Positions 54,719 to 64,000 of a stretch of 64,000 bases of DNA are shown one piece after another. Both the position numbers and the translations under genes were made by a program. The number at the start of each line of letters is the position of its first letter. The stretch's first letter is position 1. This stretch comes from Methylobacillus gramineus (GTDB taxonomy: Bacteria; Pseudomonadota; Gammaproteobacteria; Burkholderiales; Methylophilaceae): contig NZ_JAJAVE010000001.1 in assembly GCF_020532675.1 (NCBI RefSeq), positions 248,001 through 312,000 of the forward strand. The letters are read 5' to 3'. Below the pieces are notes generated by a model. That model saw nothing but the letters and a program-made list of their open reading frames with translations. It was not told the origin of the DNA and did not search any database.

Positions 54719-56128
54719 TTATTTTGCAAAGAAACTGACCCTTAACTTGTGCGCCGCCTCAGGCTGTTTATGCGGCGTGATGGTGAGGCTGAAGTGATTG
54801 GTGCCCATGCCTGGCGGTAGTGATACGCTGAAGTCGCTGGTATAGGATTTCCCTGCAGGCACTGCAATATGCTTCCATCCCTTAAAACTGTTGTCAGGCA
54901 AGCCGCTGCTATGGATATGATAGGTTTCCGGCTCGGCAGTTTTGTTGGTAATGCGCACCTGGTAGCGGTTGCGCAAACTGCCGTCGGAAAGTTGTGTCAC
55001 CAGGGGTTGTCTTTCCTGCTGCACGATCACGGTATAGGGTTCCAGCGAGCTGGCAATATGCCAGGTAAATAGACCACTAGCGGCTAGCAGGCTGATGTAG
55101 CTTGCGCGTTTGATGATAGACCAGCGTTTCATATCCTGATCCACTTCCTTAATATTCTCATCGCGGTCAAAGCGGATCAGTCCGCGTGGAAGCTTGATCG
55201 AGTCCATGATGTTATTGCAGGCATCTACGCATAGTCCGCACGAAATACAGCCAATCTGGAAGCCTTTGCGTATGTCCACGCCGGTAGGGCAGACATTCAC
55301 GCAGTAATTGCAGTCTATGCAATCGCCAAAACCTTGGTCTTGCCTGGCTTGCGGGGTCTTGAGTTGTGTTGTGGGGGCCTGGCGTCCTTTCATGCCTTCT
55401 CCGCGTGCCTGATCGTAGATCACGGTGACAGTGGAGGCATCTTGCATCACTCCCTGAAATTTACCGTAAGGACAAGCCACGAAACAGACATCTTCGCGCG
55501 CAAAACCCGCAGCCACATAGGTGGTGGCAGTCAGCACGGAGATGGTGATGTAAGCTGCGATTGCAGCCTGCCCTGTGAAGATAGCACCAAGCAGCGTATG
55601 CGCATTGGCAAAGTAAAGGGTAAAAGTAAGGGCGGTGGCAAATGACAGCAACAGCCATAGCGCATGGGTGCTACCCAATAACGCCATTTTCTTTACACTC
55701 CAGGGTGCATTGCTAAGTCGCTTTTGCGCTTGCGCTTCGCCTTGTATCCATTTCTCGATAAAACGAAATGCATCCGTCCATAGTGTCTGGAAGCAAAAGA
55801 AGCCGCAGAAAATGCGGCCAAACATGGCAGCGGAAACAAATAGCAAAATAGCGGCAAACACCATGATGCCCAATAACACCATCAGGTCTTGCGGATATAG
55901 CACCAGGTTGAATATATAAAACCGGGAATTCTGGATATCCAGCAAGATGGCTTGCCCGGTACCTGAATCATTGTTCCATCGCAGCCATGGCAACAGGAAA
56001 TAGACAGCGAATGCCGCATTGAGAATGATGGACTTGATATTACGGTAACGCCCTTTGACACTGTAAGGAACAATAGGGATGATCCTCCGTACCGTGTTGC
56101 GTGTGGATACTGTGGCTTCGGCTTGCAT
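54719..56128 (-). CDS. ccoG: Cytochrome c oxidase accessory protein CcoG (FixG/RdxA)
   Basis: CcoG supplies reduced copper during assembly of cbb3-type cytochrome oxidase. The 469-residue membrane protein has about five transmembrane helices, two [4Fe-4S] cysteine clusters in CIDCNYCVNVCPTGVD and GCISCGLCVDACNNIMD, and a C-terminal periplasmic Ig-like domain (about 360-465). No cco structural genes are in the window. The ATG at 56128 gives a start typical of the family, ahead of the VPYSVKGRYRNIK segment. Confidence 0.94.
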   Translation of the reverse strand: MQAEATVSTRNTVRRIIPIVPYSVKGRYRNIKSIILNAAFAVYFLLPWLRWNNDSGTGQAILLDIQNSRFYIFNLVLYPQDLMVLLGIMVFAAILLFVSAAMFGRIFCGFFCFQTLWTDAFRFIEKWIQGEAQAQKRLSNAPWSVKKMALLGSTHALWLLLSFATALTFTLYFANAHTLLGAIFTGQAAIAAYITISVLTATTYVAAGFAREDVCFVACPYGKFQGVMQDASTVTVIYDQARGEGMKGRQAPTTQLKTPQARQDQGFGDCIDCNYCVNVCPTGVDIRKGFQIGCISCGLCVDACNNIMDSIKLPRGLIRFDRDENIKEVDQDMKRWSIIKRASYISLLAASGLFTWHIASSLEPYTVIVQQERQPLVTQLSDGSLRNRYQVRITNKTAEPETYHIHSSGLPDNSFKGWKHIAVPAGKSYTSDFSVSLPPGMGTNHFSLTITPHKQPEAAHKLRVSFFAK

Positions 56129-56256
56129 AGCAATTCCTGGAATTTATGATGCTATGCAAATAATGGGGGTAAAGCACGATGTATTACAGATTCAGTTATG
56201 ATTTAAAAAACCATATCAGATTGTATGGGGCTATTGATGGATATGGGTTTTATTAG

Positions 56257-56625
56257 CTAGATAATCAATGCCGCAGCTACATGGCGGCCTTCTGCCATCA
56301 GGATGTTATAGGTGCGGCAAGCGGCGACCGTCGTCATGCATTCAATACTGATGCCAGCTTGTATCAATGTATGGCTGACGCGAGGATGCAGGAAGCGATG
56401 AGTCGGGCCGGTGCCTAGCAGAATGACTTCTGGCTTGAGGCTAATCAACTGTTCGAAGTGTTCGGATGCCAGGCTGTCGAAGTCTTTGACGGGCCAGTGC
56501 TCAACCAATGTGGCAGGTAGCACGATCATGCTACTGTCATGTCTGGCGTGATTCACTTCCACCCAGCTGTCGCCATATCCGGTAATCAATTGGCTGCCAG
56601 CAGCCTGTGTCAGATGTAGTTTCAT
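56257..56625 (-). CDS. Mth938-domain protein
   Basis: From the ATG at 56625 (MKLHLTQAAG) the product has 122 residues and shows the Mth938/DUF498 pattern: SSMIVLPATLVEHWPV, LISLKPEVILLGTG, and CMTTVAACRTYNILMAEGRHVAAAL. The molecular function is unknown; a eukaryotic relative (NDUFAF3) helps complex I assembly. The frame is open further upstream to 56694, but that extension would overlap the divergent region without a good start. It is divergent from alaA. Confidence 0.82.
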   Translation of the reverse strand: MKLHLTQAAGSQLITGYGDSWVEVNHARHDSSMIVLPATLVEHWPVKDFDSLASEHFEQLISLKPEVILLGTGPTHRFLHPRVSHTLIQAGISIECMTTVAACRTYNILMAEGRHVAAALII

Positions 56626-56755
56626 GTCCAGAGAGATTTTGTCTTGAAAATTAAAGCGTATAGAACACGGTGGCACACAAGGATTACCCTTCAATTGAAT
56701 GCCAACTCAAGGTAAGATAGCACATTTTTCGAATCCGAATTTAGCGGGCCACTCC

Positions 56756-58030
56756 ATGCAACCAATTGCCAAATCCAGCAAGCTCAATAACGTGTGCTAC
56801 GACATTCGAGGCCCGGTATTGGCGCGAGCGAAGGAAATGGAGGAGGAAGGGCACCGCATTATCAAGCTCAATATCGGTAACCCGGCCCCATTTGGGTTTG
56901 GCGCACCTGAGGAGATTCTGCAGGACGTCATCCGCAACATGGATTCTGCCTCGGGTTACACCGACTCTAAGGGGCTGTTTGCTGCGCGTAAAGCGATTAT
57001 GCATTACACGCAGGAGAAGAATATCCGGGGCGTGCATATTGATGACATCATCATCGGTAACGGTGTTTCCGAGCTGATCGTGATGGCCATGCAGGCGTTG
57101 CTCAATAATGGTGACCAGGTGCTGGTACCCATGCCGGATTATCCCCTGTGGACTGCCGCAGTGACGCTGGCTGGAGGCGCAGCACGTCATTATCTCTGTG
57201 ATGAGCAAACTGGCTGGTTGCCAGATCTCAAGGATATGGAGAACAAGATCACCGCCAATACCCGCGGTATTGTCCTGATCAACCCGAACAATCCCACTGG
57301 TGCCCTGTATCCGCGCGAGATACTGGAAGGCATCATAGAGATCGCCCGTCATCATGGTTTGGTGATCTTTGCTGACGAAATTTATGACAAGGTGTTGTAC
57401 GACGGCAATACGCACACGTCGATTGCCTCCCTTGCCGATGATGTGCTGTTTGTCACCTTTAATGGTTTATCCAAGAATTATCGTACTTGTGGTTATCGTG
57501 CTGGCTGGTTGGTGATCTCGGGAGAGAAGCGCCATGCTGCCGATTATATTGAAGGCCTGAATATGCTGGCCTCTATGCGTCTCTGTGCCAATGTGCCAGG
57601 GCAACTGGCGATACAGACCGCACTCGGGGGATACCAGAGTATAGATGACCTGGTAGCGCCGACTGGCAGGCTGTGCAAGCAGCGCGATCTGGCCTACAAC
57701 ATGCTTACCGAGATTCCAGGTGTCAGCTGTGTAAAGCCCAAGGCGGGCCTTTACCTGTTTGCACGACTGGATCCAAAGGTATACCCGATCAAGGATGACC
57801 AGCAGTTCATCCTTGATTTACTGCTGGAAGAAAAAGTGTTGCTGGTGCAAGGTACTGGGTTTAATTGGCATTCCCCAGACCACTTCCGTGTGGTGTTCCT
57901 GCCTAATCTGGATGACCTGACCGAAGCTTTTACGCGTATTGCACGCTTCCTTGAAAACTACCGCAAGCAGCACAGTACCATCGCGTTGGTTGATAAAAAA
58001 GAGACAAAACAGCGCAGTGTGCAAGCCTGA
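56756..58030 (+). CDS. alaA: Glutamate-pyruvate (alanine) aminotransferase AlaA
   Basis: The 424-residue class I aminotransferase begins MQPIAKSSKLNNVCYDIRGP and continues with IIKLNIGNPAPFGF, as in E. coli AlaA. The PLP lysine is in NGLSKNYRTCGYRAGW, and NPNNPTGALYP is present. It makes alanine from pyruvate and glutamate. An in-frame start 19 codons upstream (56699) is not supported. In betaproteobacteria this gene commonly precedes hom and thrC, as here; hom follows after 52 bases. Confidence 0.93.
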   Translation: MQPIAKSSKLNNVCYDIRGPVLARAKEMEEEGHRIIKLNIGNPAPFGFGAPEEILQDVIRNMDSASGYTDSKGLFAARKAIMHYTQEKNIRGVHIDDIIIGNGVSELIVMAMQALLNNGDQVLVPMPDYPLWTAAVTLAGGAARHYLCDEQTGWLPDLKDMENKITANTRGIVLINPNNPTGALYPREILEGIIEIARHHGLVIFADEIYDKVLYDGNTHTSIASLADDVLFVTFNGLSKNYRTCGYRAGWLVISGEKRHAADYIEGLNMLASMRLCANVPGQLAIQTALGGYQSIDDLVAPTGRLCKQRDLAYNMLTEIPGVSCVKPKAGLYLFARLDPKVYPIKDDQQFILDLLLEEKVLLVQGTGFNWHSPDHFRVVFLPNLDDLTEAFTRIARFLENYRKQHSTIALVDKKETKQRSVQA

Positions 58031-58082
58031 TGGCAGGCTGTGCTGACTACCGTTTGAAAAAAGCAAGAGAGCTGGAAACTTA

Positions 58083-59396
58083 ATGAAACCCATCAATGTT
58101 GGTTTGCTTGGCATCGGCACTGTCGGTGGCGGCACCTATACCGTCCTTACCCGTAATCAAGAAGAAATTGCCCGCCGTGCCGGTCGTCCGATCCAGATCA
58201 CCCGCGTGGCTGATCGTAATCTGGAATTGGCGCGCAAGCTGACCGATGGCAACGCTGAAGTGACCGATGACGCATTTGCGATTGTCGCAGATCCCACCAT
58301 TGATATCGTGGTGGAATTGATAGGCGGCTATACCGTCGCCAAGGACCTTGTGCTCAAGGCCATAGAAAACGGCAAGCATGTGGTGACGGCCAACAAGGCG
58401 CTGATTGCCCTGCACGGTAACGAGATTTTTGCCGCGGCACAGAAAAAGGGCGTGATTGTGGCTTTCGAGGCTGCTGTAGCTGGAGGCATTCCTATTATCA
58501 AGGCAGTGCGTGAAGGCTTGGCAGCCAATCGTATCGAGTGGATTGCGGGCATTATTAATGGCACCACCAATTTCATCTTGTCCGAGATGCGTGAAAAAGG
58601 CCTGGCATTTGCAGATGTGTTGAAGGAAGCCCAGCGCCTGGGGTATGCCGAAGCAGATCCTACCTTTGATGTGGAGGGGGTTGATGCAGCGCACAAGCTC
58701 ATGATCCTGGCCGCGATTGGTTTTGGTATTCCCATGCAGTTTGACAAGGCTTATGTCGAGGGCATCAGCAAGCTCGCTGCGGTGGATATTCGCTACGCTG
58801 AAGAGCTGGGCTATCGCGTCAAGTTGCTGGGCATTACCAAGCGTACTGACAAGGGCGTGGAGTTGCGCGTGCACCCCACGCTGATTCCTGAAAAGCGTTT
58901 GATTGCCAACGTCAATGGCGCCATGAATGCGGTGCTGGTGAAGGGCGATGCGGTAGGTCCTACCCTCTATTACGGGGCAGGTGCAGGCGCCGAGCCTACG
59001 GCCAGTGCAGTGGTAGCTGATATCGTTGATGTGACCCGTACCCACACTGTGGATGCGCACCAGCGTGTGCCACACCTGGCGTTCCAGCCTGACCAATTGG
59101 TGGATCTGCCCATACTGCCTATAGGTGAGGTGAGCAGTGCCTACTATCTGCGTTTGCGTGCAGTCGACAAGCCAGGTGTGCTGGCCGATGTGACGCGTAT
59201 CCTGGGTGATCGCCAGATCTCTATTGACGCCATGATCCAGAAAGAACCACAAGAAGGTGAAGATCAGGCTGACATCATCATTCTGACGCACGTCACCGTG
59301 GAGAAGAACATGGATGCTGCCATTACCGAGATTGAAGCCTTGGATGCGATTACGGGCAAGGTGACGCGTTTGCGTATGGAAGAGTTAAGCCGATAA
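58083..59396 (+). CDS. hom: Homoserine dehydrogenase
   Basis: The 437-residue enzyme reduces aspartate semialdehyde to homoserine, on the way to threonine and methionine. The nucleotide-binding site LGIGTVGGGTY is at the N-terminus, the catalytic domain shows GIINGTTNFILSEM and EADPTFDVEGVDAAHKL, and a C-terminal ACT domain (about 355-430) should bind threonine as feedback inhibitor. thrC follows after 61 bases. Confidence 0.97.
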   Translation: MKPINVGLLGIGTVGGGTYTVLTRNQEEIARRAGRPIQITRVADRNLELARKLTDGNAEVTDDAFAIVADPTIDIVVELIGGYTVAKDLVLKAIENGKHVVTANKALIALHGNEIFAAAQKKGVIVAFEAAVAGGIPIIKAVREGLAANRIEWIAGIINGTTNFILSEMREKGLAFADVLKEAQRLGYAEADPTFDVEGVDAAHKLMILAAIGFGIPMQFDKAYVEGISKLAAVDIRYAEELGYRVKLLGITKRTDKGVELRVHPTLIPEKRLIANVNGAMNAVLVKGDAVGPTLYYGAGAGAEPTASAVVADIVDVTRTHTVDAHQRVPHLAFQPDQLVDLPILPIGEVSSAYYLRLRAVDKPGVLADVTRILGDRQISIDAMIQKEPQEGEDQADIIILTHVTVEKNMDAAITEIEALDAITGKVTRLRMEELSR

Positions 59397-59408
59397 TAAA
59401 GAAAGGGT

Positions 59409-59448
59409 GGCAAAGCTTAGGGGCATGACTCTGTCTACCAGCTTTGCC
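59409..59448. other. Intercistronic hairpin between hom and thrC
   Basis: GGCAAAGCT (59409-59417) and AGCTTTGCC (59440-59448) form a perfect nine-base stem with a 22-base loop. It ends nine bases before the thrC start codon, which has no visible Shine-Dalgarno sequence. The structure may affect thrC translation or stabilise mRNA ends. Confidence 0.4.
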
Positions 59449-59457
59449 TAGCGTGCA

Positions 59458-60888
59458 ATGAAATACATTTCCACCCGCGGGCAATCGCCCGCACTGAGTT
59501 TCAGTGAAATCCTGTTGGGCGGCCTTGCCCCTGATGGTGGTCTCTATCTGCCTGAAAGTTATCCGCAGTTTAGTGATGCGGATCTCAATGCCATGCGTGG
59601 CATGCATTATCGGGATCTGGCGTTTACCCTGTTGTCACGCCTGATTGATGATATCTCTGCAGCAGACTTGCGCGCGATTGTGGATAACACCTATCGTGCC
59701 GAGGTGTATGCGAATGCACGCCCGGGACAGAATGTGGAAGATATCACCCCGGTACTCAAACTGGAAAAAGATCTTTACCTGCTTTCGCTCTCCAATGGCC
59801 CCACGCTGGCGTTCAAGGATATGGCCATGCAGTTGCTGGGCAATCTGTTTGAATATGTCCTGGCCAAGAAGGGCGAGACCACCAATATCCTCGGTGCTAC
59901 TTCGGGGGATACCGGATCAGCTGCGGAATATGCCATGCGTGGCAAGCAGGGCGTGAATGTATTCATGCTCTCGCCACACCAGAAAATGAGCCGCTTCCAG
60001 ACTGCCCAGATGTTCAGCCTGCAAGATGACAATATCTTCAATATCGCCGTCAAGGGTGTGTTTGATGACTGCCAGGACATCGTCAAGGCGGTATCCAATG
60101 ACCATGCTTTCAAGGCTGAGAACAAGATCGGTGCTGTTAACTCCATCAACTGGGCGCGTGTTGCGGCCCAAGTGGTGTATTACTTCAAGGGTTATTTTGC
60201 GGTGACCAGCGACAATAGCCAGCAGGTCAGTTTTGCTGTGCCATCAGGTAATTTTGGCAATGTCTGTGCTGGCCATATTGCCCGTATGATGGGGCTGCCG
60301 ATTGCCAAACTGGTAGTCGCCACCAACGAAAACGATGTGCTGGACGAGTTCTTCCGTACTGGAGTCTATCGCCCCCGAGGCGCTGCCAATACGTATCACA
60401 CTTCCAGTCCCTCCATGGACATTTCCAAGGCCTCCAATTTCGAGCGCTTTGTGTTTGATCTGGTGGGGCGCGATGGTGCCAAGATGCGCGAATTGTGGAA
60501 ACAGGTGGATGCAGGCGGTGCATTTGATCTCAATGCGGATGGCCTGTTTGCCAAGGTAGCGGATTACGGGTTTGTGTCGGGTAGCAGCAATCATGCACAC
60601 CGCATGCAGACCATCAAGACTACGTACGATCAATACCATGTCACAATTGATACACACACTGCGGATGGCCTCAAAGTAGCGCTGGAGCATCGTGAGGACA
60701 ACATTCCCATGCTGGTATTGGAAACTGCCTTGCCCGCCAAGTTTGAAGATGCGATTGTCGAGGCATTGGGTGAGCGGCCTGAGCGTCCAGCCAGCCTGGA
60801 TGGTCTTGAAAACCTGCCACAACGCTTTGAAGTGATGGAGGCTGATATTGCCACTATCAAGCAGTTCATTGTTGCTCATACTAAATAA
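59458..60888 (+). CDS. thrC: Threonine synthase
   Basis: The 476-residue PLP enzyme converts O-phosphohomoserine to threonine. It has the N-terminal MKYISTRGQSPALSFSEILL segment, the PLP lysine in SNGPTLAFKDMAMQL and GATSGDTGSAAEYA. The start is fixed by the conserved N-terminus even though no ribosome binding site is visible. thyA follows after 12 bases, with GGGAGATG just before its start. Confidence 0.96.
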   Translation: MKYISTRGQSPALSFSEILLGGLAPDGGLYLPESYPQFSDADLNAMRGMHYRDLAFTLLSRLIDDISAADLRAIVDNTYRAEVYANARPGQNVEDITPVLKLEKDLYLLSLSNGPTLAFKDMAMQLLGNLFEYVLAKKGETTNILGATSGDTGSAAEYAMRGKQGVNVFMLSPHQKMSRFQTAQMFSLQDDNIFNIAVKGVFDDCQDIVKAVSNDHAFKAENKIGAVNSINWARVAAQVVYYFKGYFAVTSDNSQQVSFAVPSGNFGNVCAGHIARMMGLPIAKLVVATNENDVLDEFFRTGVYRPRGAANTYHTSSPSMDISKASNFERFVFDLVGRDGAKMRELWKQVDAGGAFDLNADGLFAKVADYGFVSGSSNHAHRMQTIKTTYDQYHVTIDTHTADGLKVALEHREDNIPMLVLETALPAKFEDAIVEALGERPERPASLDGLENLPQRFEVMEADIATIKQFIVAHTK

Positions 60889-60900
60889 TCGGGAGATGGA

Positions 60901-61695
60901 ATGAAGGTCTATCACGACTTGATGCGCCACGTACTGGAGCACGGCCACAAGAAGGAAGACCGCACCGGTACCGGTACCCTATCCGTGTTCGGCTATCAGA
61001 TGCGATTCAATCTGGAGCAGGGTTTTCCATTATTGACGACCAAGAAGGTCCATCTCAAATCCATTATCCATGAGCTGCTCTGGTTCCTGCAGGGCAGTAC
61101 CAATATTGCCTACCTCAAGGAAAATGGGGTTCGGATCTGGGATGAGTGGGCCGATGAAGCTGGTAACCTGGGCCCGGTGTACGGCTATCAGTGGCGCAAC
61201 TGGCCCAAGCCGGATGGCACGCATATAGACCAGATTAGTCAGGTAATCAATACGCTCAAGCATAATCCAGACTCACGTCGTATCATTGTGTCGGCCTGGA
61301 ATGTGGCTGACGTTGATCAGATGAAACTGCCTCCCTGCCATGCTTTTTTCCAGTTCTACGTTGCGGATGGCAAGCTGTCATGCCAGCTTTATCAGCGCAG
61401 TGCGGATATTTTTCTCGGGGTGCCATTCAATATTGCGTCTTACGCATTGCTCACCATGATGGTGGCTCAAGTATGTGGTCTCAAGTTGGGAGATTTTGTG
61501 CATACGCTAGGCGATGCGCATATCTACCTCAACCACCTGGATCAAGTACAAGAGCAGCTGTCGCGTGAGCCTTTCCCATTGCCCAGCATGCATATCAACC
61601 CGGATGTGAGTGATATATTCAGCTTCCGCTATGAGGATTTCACGCTGGAAAACTATCAATCACATGCTGCCATCAAGGCCGCTGTAGCTGTCTGA
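60901..61695 (+). CDS. thyA: Thymidylate synthase
   Basis: ThyA methylates dUMP to dTMP using methylene-tetrahydrofolate. The 264-residue length equals that of E. coli ThyA. The catalytic cysteine is in [12 protein letters not shown], and [13 protein letters not shown], the [18 protein letters not shown] segment and [12 protein letters not shown] are typical. It lies 12 bases after thrC; the link is probably only cotranscription. Confidence 0.98.
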   Translation: MKVYHDLMRHVLEHGHKKEDRTGTGTLSVFGYQMRFNLEQGFPLLTTKKVHLKSIIHELLWFLQGSTNIAYLKENGVRIWDEWADEAGNLGPVYGYQWRNWPKPDGTHIDQISQVINTLKHNPDSRRIIVSAWNVADVDQMKLPPCHAFFQFYVADGKLSCQLYQRSADIFLGVPFNIASYALLTMMVAQVCGLKLGDFVHTLGDAHIYLNHLDQVQEQLSREPFPLPSMHINPDVSDIFSFRYEDFTLENYQSHAAIKAAVAV

Positions 61696-61846
61696 CTGAA
61701 TCGGGCAGGGGCGTGCTTCAATTGCTGGGTGATGATATAGCCTATTTCTTCATGTGTGGTAGAACCTACATGATCTGTACCCATCGACGATGCCCGTTCT
61801 AGCTTGGCTGGCGTCGACATAGAACTCTAAAAACTGCGACTTAGTA

Positions 61847-63718
61847 ATGACCTCCTCTTCTTATAAATCAGTACCGCCAGTATTACGTAAAGTCCATATT
61901 CTGGCCGTTGGTTTGGCCTTGCTGATTGCCACTTTTTCCTTGATTCTGGTGGAGTATGCGACATTAAAAAGCAGTCTCTCCGATAAGTTGCAAGTCCAAA
62001 TGCAGATTGTGGCCAGCAATATTACGCAGACCTTGGATGCTGGTAAGCATAAATCGATAGAGAATGTATTGAGCAGTTTGTCCGCTGCGCCCGAAATTGA
62101 TGCGGTTGCCTTGTATGGCTTGCAGCAGGAGCGTATAGCGCATTATGTTCGCAATGGCCAGCTGCCCGATATGGCGGCCAAGTCTCCGGTCACGGAGTTA
62201 ACCGTTAATACGAATCTGCTGAATGCTGAAATCTGGCAACCAGTTATGGAAAAAGGCCATCAGCGTGCTGTGCTTTACGCCAGGGCTAATCTAAAACAGT
62301 TGTACCGTAATCTGCTTTGGTATATCGGTACCACAATCATGGTGATGCTGGTTACGCTATATGCTGCGGCCAGTCTGCTTAGCCGGCTGCAACGCGCGGT
62401 ACTGCAGGCCGAAGAGCGCGCCGGATTCCTGACCAATTACGATACCGTTACCCATCTGCTGAACCGTTATGCGTTTAATCAGCGTTTCCAGACCCTGCTC
62501 GATGAGGCGCAACAAAAGAGTAGTGTGTTGGCCTTGTTGGTGTTTGATCTGGATGATTTCAAGGTTGTTAATGATACCTTGGGACATGATGTGGGGGACA
62601 TGTTGTTGCGTGTGGTGGCACAACGCATGGTAGCAACAGGCAATCTTGATCATGTGATTTATCGCGTAGGCGGTGATGAGTTCGCCATGATTCTGGAAAA
62701 GAGCGAAGAGGTGGAGAATATTCACGCTATTGCCAATCGCTTTATTGAGGCGCTGGCTGCCCCGATAGCAATTAATGACCGTAATCTCTATGTCGGGGTC
62801 AGTATCGGTGCCAGCCTCTATCCTTACGATGGCGAGGATGCTGCGCATCTATTGCGTGATGCCGATGCTGCTATGTACTACGCCAAAAGTCGTGGCAAGA
62901 ATAATTTCCAGATGTTTTCTGTTGAAATGCATCATAAAAGCTCCAACCGGTTGACCCTTGAAAGTGAAATGCGCGTCGCGCTGGAGCAGGGACAGTTTGA
63001 ATTGCATTACCAGCCGCAAATTGCCTTGCCAAGCCAGAAACTGATCGGCGTAGAAGCGCTCATCCGCTGGAATCATCCGCAGCGTGGAGTGTTGATGCCA
63101 AGTAATTTTATCCCTATCGCAGAGGAAGTCGGGTTGATTGTGCCGATTGGACAATGGGTGCTAAGAGAAGCCTGCCAGCAAGCCATGGCATGGAAAGCCG
63201 CCGGGATAGAGGGGCTGAGAATGAGTGTCAATCTTTCTGGGCGACAGTTCCGTCAAGAGTCTTTGGTTAATGGCGTCACCCAGATTATTGAAGAAACCCA
63301 TATGGATACAGACCTGTTGGAGCTGGAAATTACCGAGACGGTATTGATGGAAGATGCTGAAACCACGATTACGCGCTTGAAAGAACTTAAAGCGATGGGC
63401 ATTCATCTTTCCATTGATGATTTTGGAACCGGCTATTCTTCAATGGCCTATCTCAAGCGTTTCCCGGTCAGTCGACTCAAGATAGACCGTAGTTTTATCC
63501 GTGATATACCACTTGATGCAGATGATGTGGCGATTACGACGGCTACTATACAGATGGCGCATAGTCTGAAGCTGGAAGTCGTGGCTGAAGGGGTTGAAAA
63601 TCAGGTACAGCTACAATTTCTCTGCGCACAGGGATGCGATATTGCCCAGGGTTTCTTGTTCAGCCAGCCTGTAGATAGGCATGCGATGACTGAAATTGCG
63701 AAAGCGCGTGAAACCTGA
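61847..63718 (+). CDS. Membrane GGDEF-EAL protein (cyclic di-GMP turnover)
   Basis: The 623-residue protein has membrane segments at about 13-35 and 158-180 around a periplasmic sensor region with no domain I can name. The GGDEF domain (about 195-355) has an intact GGDEF at about residue 274 but no RxxD inhibitory site in front. The EAL domain (about 370-615) has EALIRW near 404, the NLSGRQF region, ELEITE and DDFGTGYSSMAYL, all with catalytic residues intact. It may therefore act as cyclase, phosphodiesterase or both. It stands alone with a 151-base upstream gap. Confidence 0.93.
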   Translation: MTSSSYKSVPPVLRKVHILAVGLALLIATFSLILVEYATLKSSLSDKLQVQMQIVASNITQTLDAGKHKSIENVLSSLSAAPEIDAVALYGLQQERIAHYVRNGQLPDMAAKSPVTELTVNTNLLNAEIWQPVMEKGHQRAVLYARANLKQLYRNLLWYIGTTIMVMLVTLYAAASLLSRLQRAVLQAEERAGFLTNYDTVTHLLNRYAFNQRFQTLLDEAQQKSSVLALLVFDLDDFKVVNDTLGHDVGDMLLRVVAQRMVATGNLDHVIYRVGGDEFAMILEKSEEVENIHAIANRFIEALAAPIAINDRNLYVGVSIGASLYPYDGEDAAHLLRDADAAMYYAKSRGKNNFQMFSVEMHHKSSNRLTLESEMRVALEQGQFELHYQPQIALPSQKLIGVEALIRWNHPQRGVLMPSNFIPIAEEVGLIVPIGQWVLREACQQAMAWKAAGIEGLRMSVNLSGRQFRQESLVNGVTQIIEETHMDTDLLELEITETVLMEDAETTITRLKELKAMGIHLSIDDFGTGYSSMAYLKRFPVSRLKIDRSFIRDIPLDADDVAITTATIQMAHSLKLEVVAEGVENQVQLQFLCAQGCDIAQGFLFSQPVDRHAMTEIAKARET

Positions 63719-63748
63719 TAAGAAATTTTGGGATTTTATGGAAAATAA

Positions 63749-63767
63749 TTCGGGATTTTTTCCCGAA
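63749..63767. terminator. Terminator-like hairpin after the GGDEF-EAL gene
   Basis: TTCGGGA (63749-63755) and TCCCGAA (63761-63767) form a seven-base stem over a T-rich loop, 31 bases after the stop. On the plus strand it is followed by AAAATAAATT rather than T, so termination would be weak; on the minus strand no gene needs it. It also lies in the leader of the next gene. Confidence 0.45.
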
Positions 63768-63820
63768 AAATAAATTCTCATATATAATTCAGCCAGTTTA
63801 TAAAAAAATTGGAGATGACA

Positions 63821-64000
63821 ATGAAGAAATTCGCACTAAGCATTAGCGCATTGGTATTTGCTGCAACCAGCACTCTGGCTCTGGCTGATCACCACGAGTT
63901 CCCAAAAACAAAAGTAAGCCTAGAAAAATGCTTGCAAGCCGCTCTCAAGACTAAAGCTGGTGATGTAGTCAAGGTTGAGCTTAAGCTTGAAAACAAAACT
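63821..64000 (+). CDS. Small secreted PepSY-like protein, cut by the window edge
   Basis: The first 60 codons are inside the window. A ribosome binding site (TTGGAGATG) precedes the ATG. A signal peptide with cleavage after ALA at about residue 22 is followed by [20 protein letters not shown] and [12 protein letters not shown], a pattern seen in small PepSY-domain proteins of betaproteobacteria. The histidine pair near the mature N-terminus may be a metal site. Length and C-terminus are unknown. Confidence 0.7.
   Translation, partial: MKKFALSISALVFAATSTLALADHHEFPKTKVSLEKCLQAALKTKAGDVVKVELKLENKT

Noticed and set aside
58080-59291. Long minus-strand open frame (403 codons) opposite hom
   Set aside because: It is the mirror of a clear homoserine dehydrogenase gene, produced by codon bias, with no recognisable domain.

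Overview
The window reads as chromosome of a methylotrophic betaproteobacterium, most like the Methylophilaceae (Methylobacillus/Methylovorus type). The main reason is a complete mxaRSACKL accessory set for the calcium-dependent methanol dehydrogenase, next to fabA-fabB, ccoG and ordinary proteobacterial housekeeping genes. The species call is inference; no rRNA or tRNA gene is present.

Layout. 1-1950 (minus): a two-partner secretion pair, with an outer-membrane TpsB transporter and the first 55 codons of its TpsA exoprotein, cut by the window edge. 2350-6131 (plus): glyA, nrdR, ribD and a TatD-family hydrolase. 6320-31759 (all minus): a 25-kb co-directional accessory block. Read in transcription order it holds an ECF sigma factor of FecI type, its FecR-like regulator, a 1177-residue TonB receptor with an STN signalling domain, a secreted protein of unknown function, an RTX protein, two tandem type I ABC exporters, a HlyD-type adaptor, a TolC-type outer-membrane protein, a paralogue of the unknown secreted protein, and an eleven-gene type II secretion/type IV pilus-like machine (GspG, GspF, GspE, PilM/N/O-like, GspC/PilP-like, secretin lipoprotein, three further pseudopilins). 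32210-40639 (plus): mtnA, nnr, pyrG, kdsA, eno, ftsB and a diguanylate cyclase. 40675-43286 (minus): a TonB receptor with a thioredoxin-like partner. 43350-45432: ygfZ, a YgfX-like gene and a small secreted protein. 45591-50933 (minus): mxaRSACKL. 51234-54544 (plus): fabA, fabB and a MocR-type regulator. 54719-56625 (minus): ccoG and an Mth938-domain protein. 56756-61695 (plus): alaA, hom, thrC and thyA. 61847-63718: a GGDEF-EAL protein. 63821-64000: the start of a small secreted protein.

The most unusual observation is at the edges of the 25-kb block. An exact 40-bp sequence occurs at 6260-6299 and again, in the same orientation, at 32143-32182. Each copy is an inverted repeat carrying three DnaA-box-like nonamers. 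The similarity is colinear but degraded for about 150 bp further upstream, reaching into the 3' end of the tatD-family gene at the left copy. The simplest reading is that the secretion block was inserted between tatD and mtnA with a duplication of the target, and that the palindromic core has been kept under constraint. No integrase is visible, so this remains a hypothesis.

How the block may work together (inference): the FecI/FecR/TonB-receptor trio would sense an extracellular signal. The type I exporters with HlyD and TolC would export the RTX protein, a candidate S-layer or surface protein. The pseudopilus/secretin machine would handle a second set of Sec-dependent proteins, for which the two paralogous secreted proteins are the obvious candidates. 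No prepilin peptidase is encoded here, so the pseudopilins would depend on one elsewhere.
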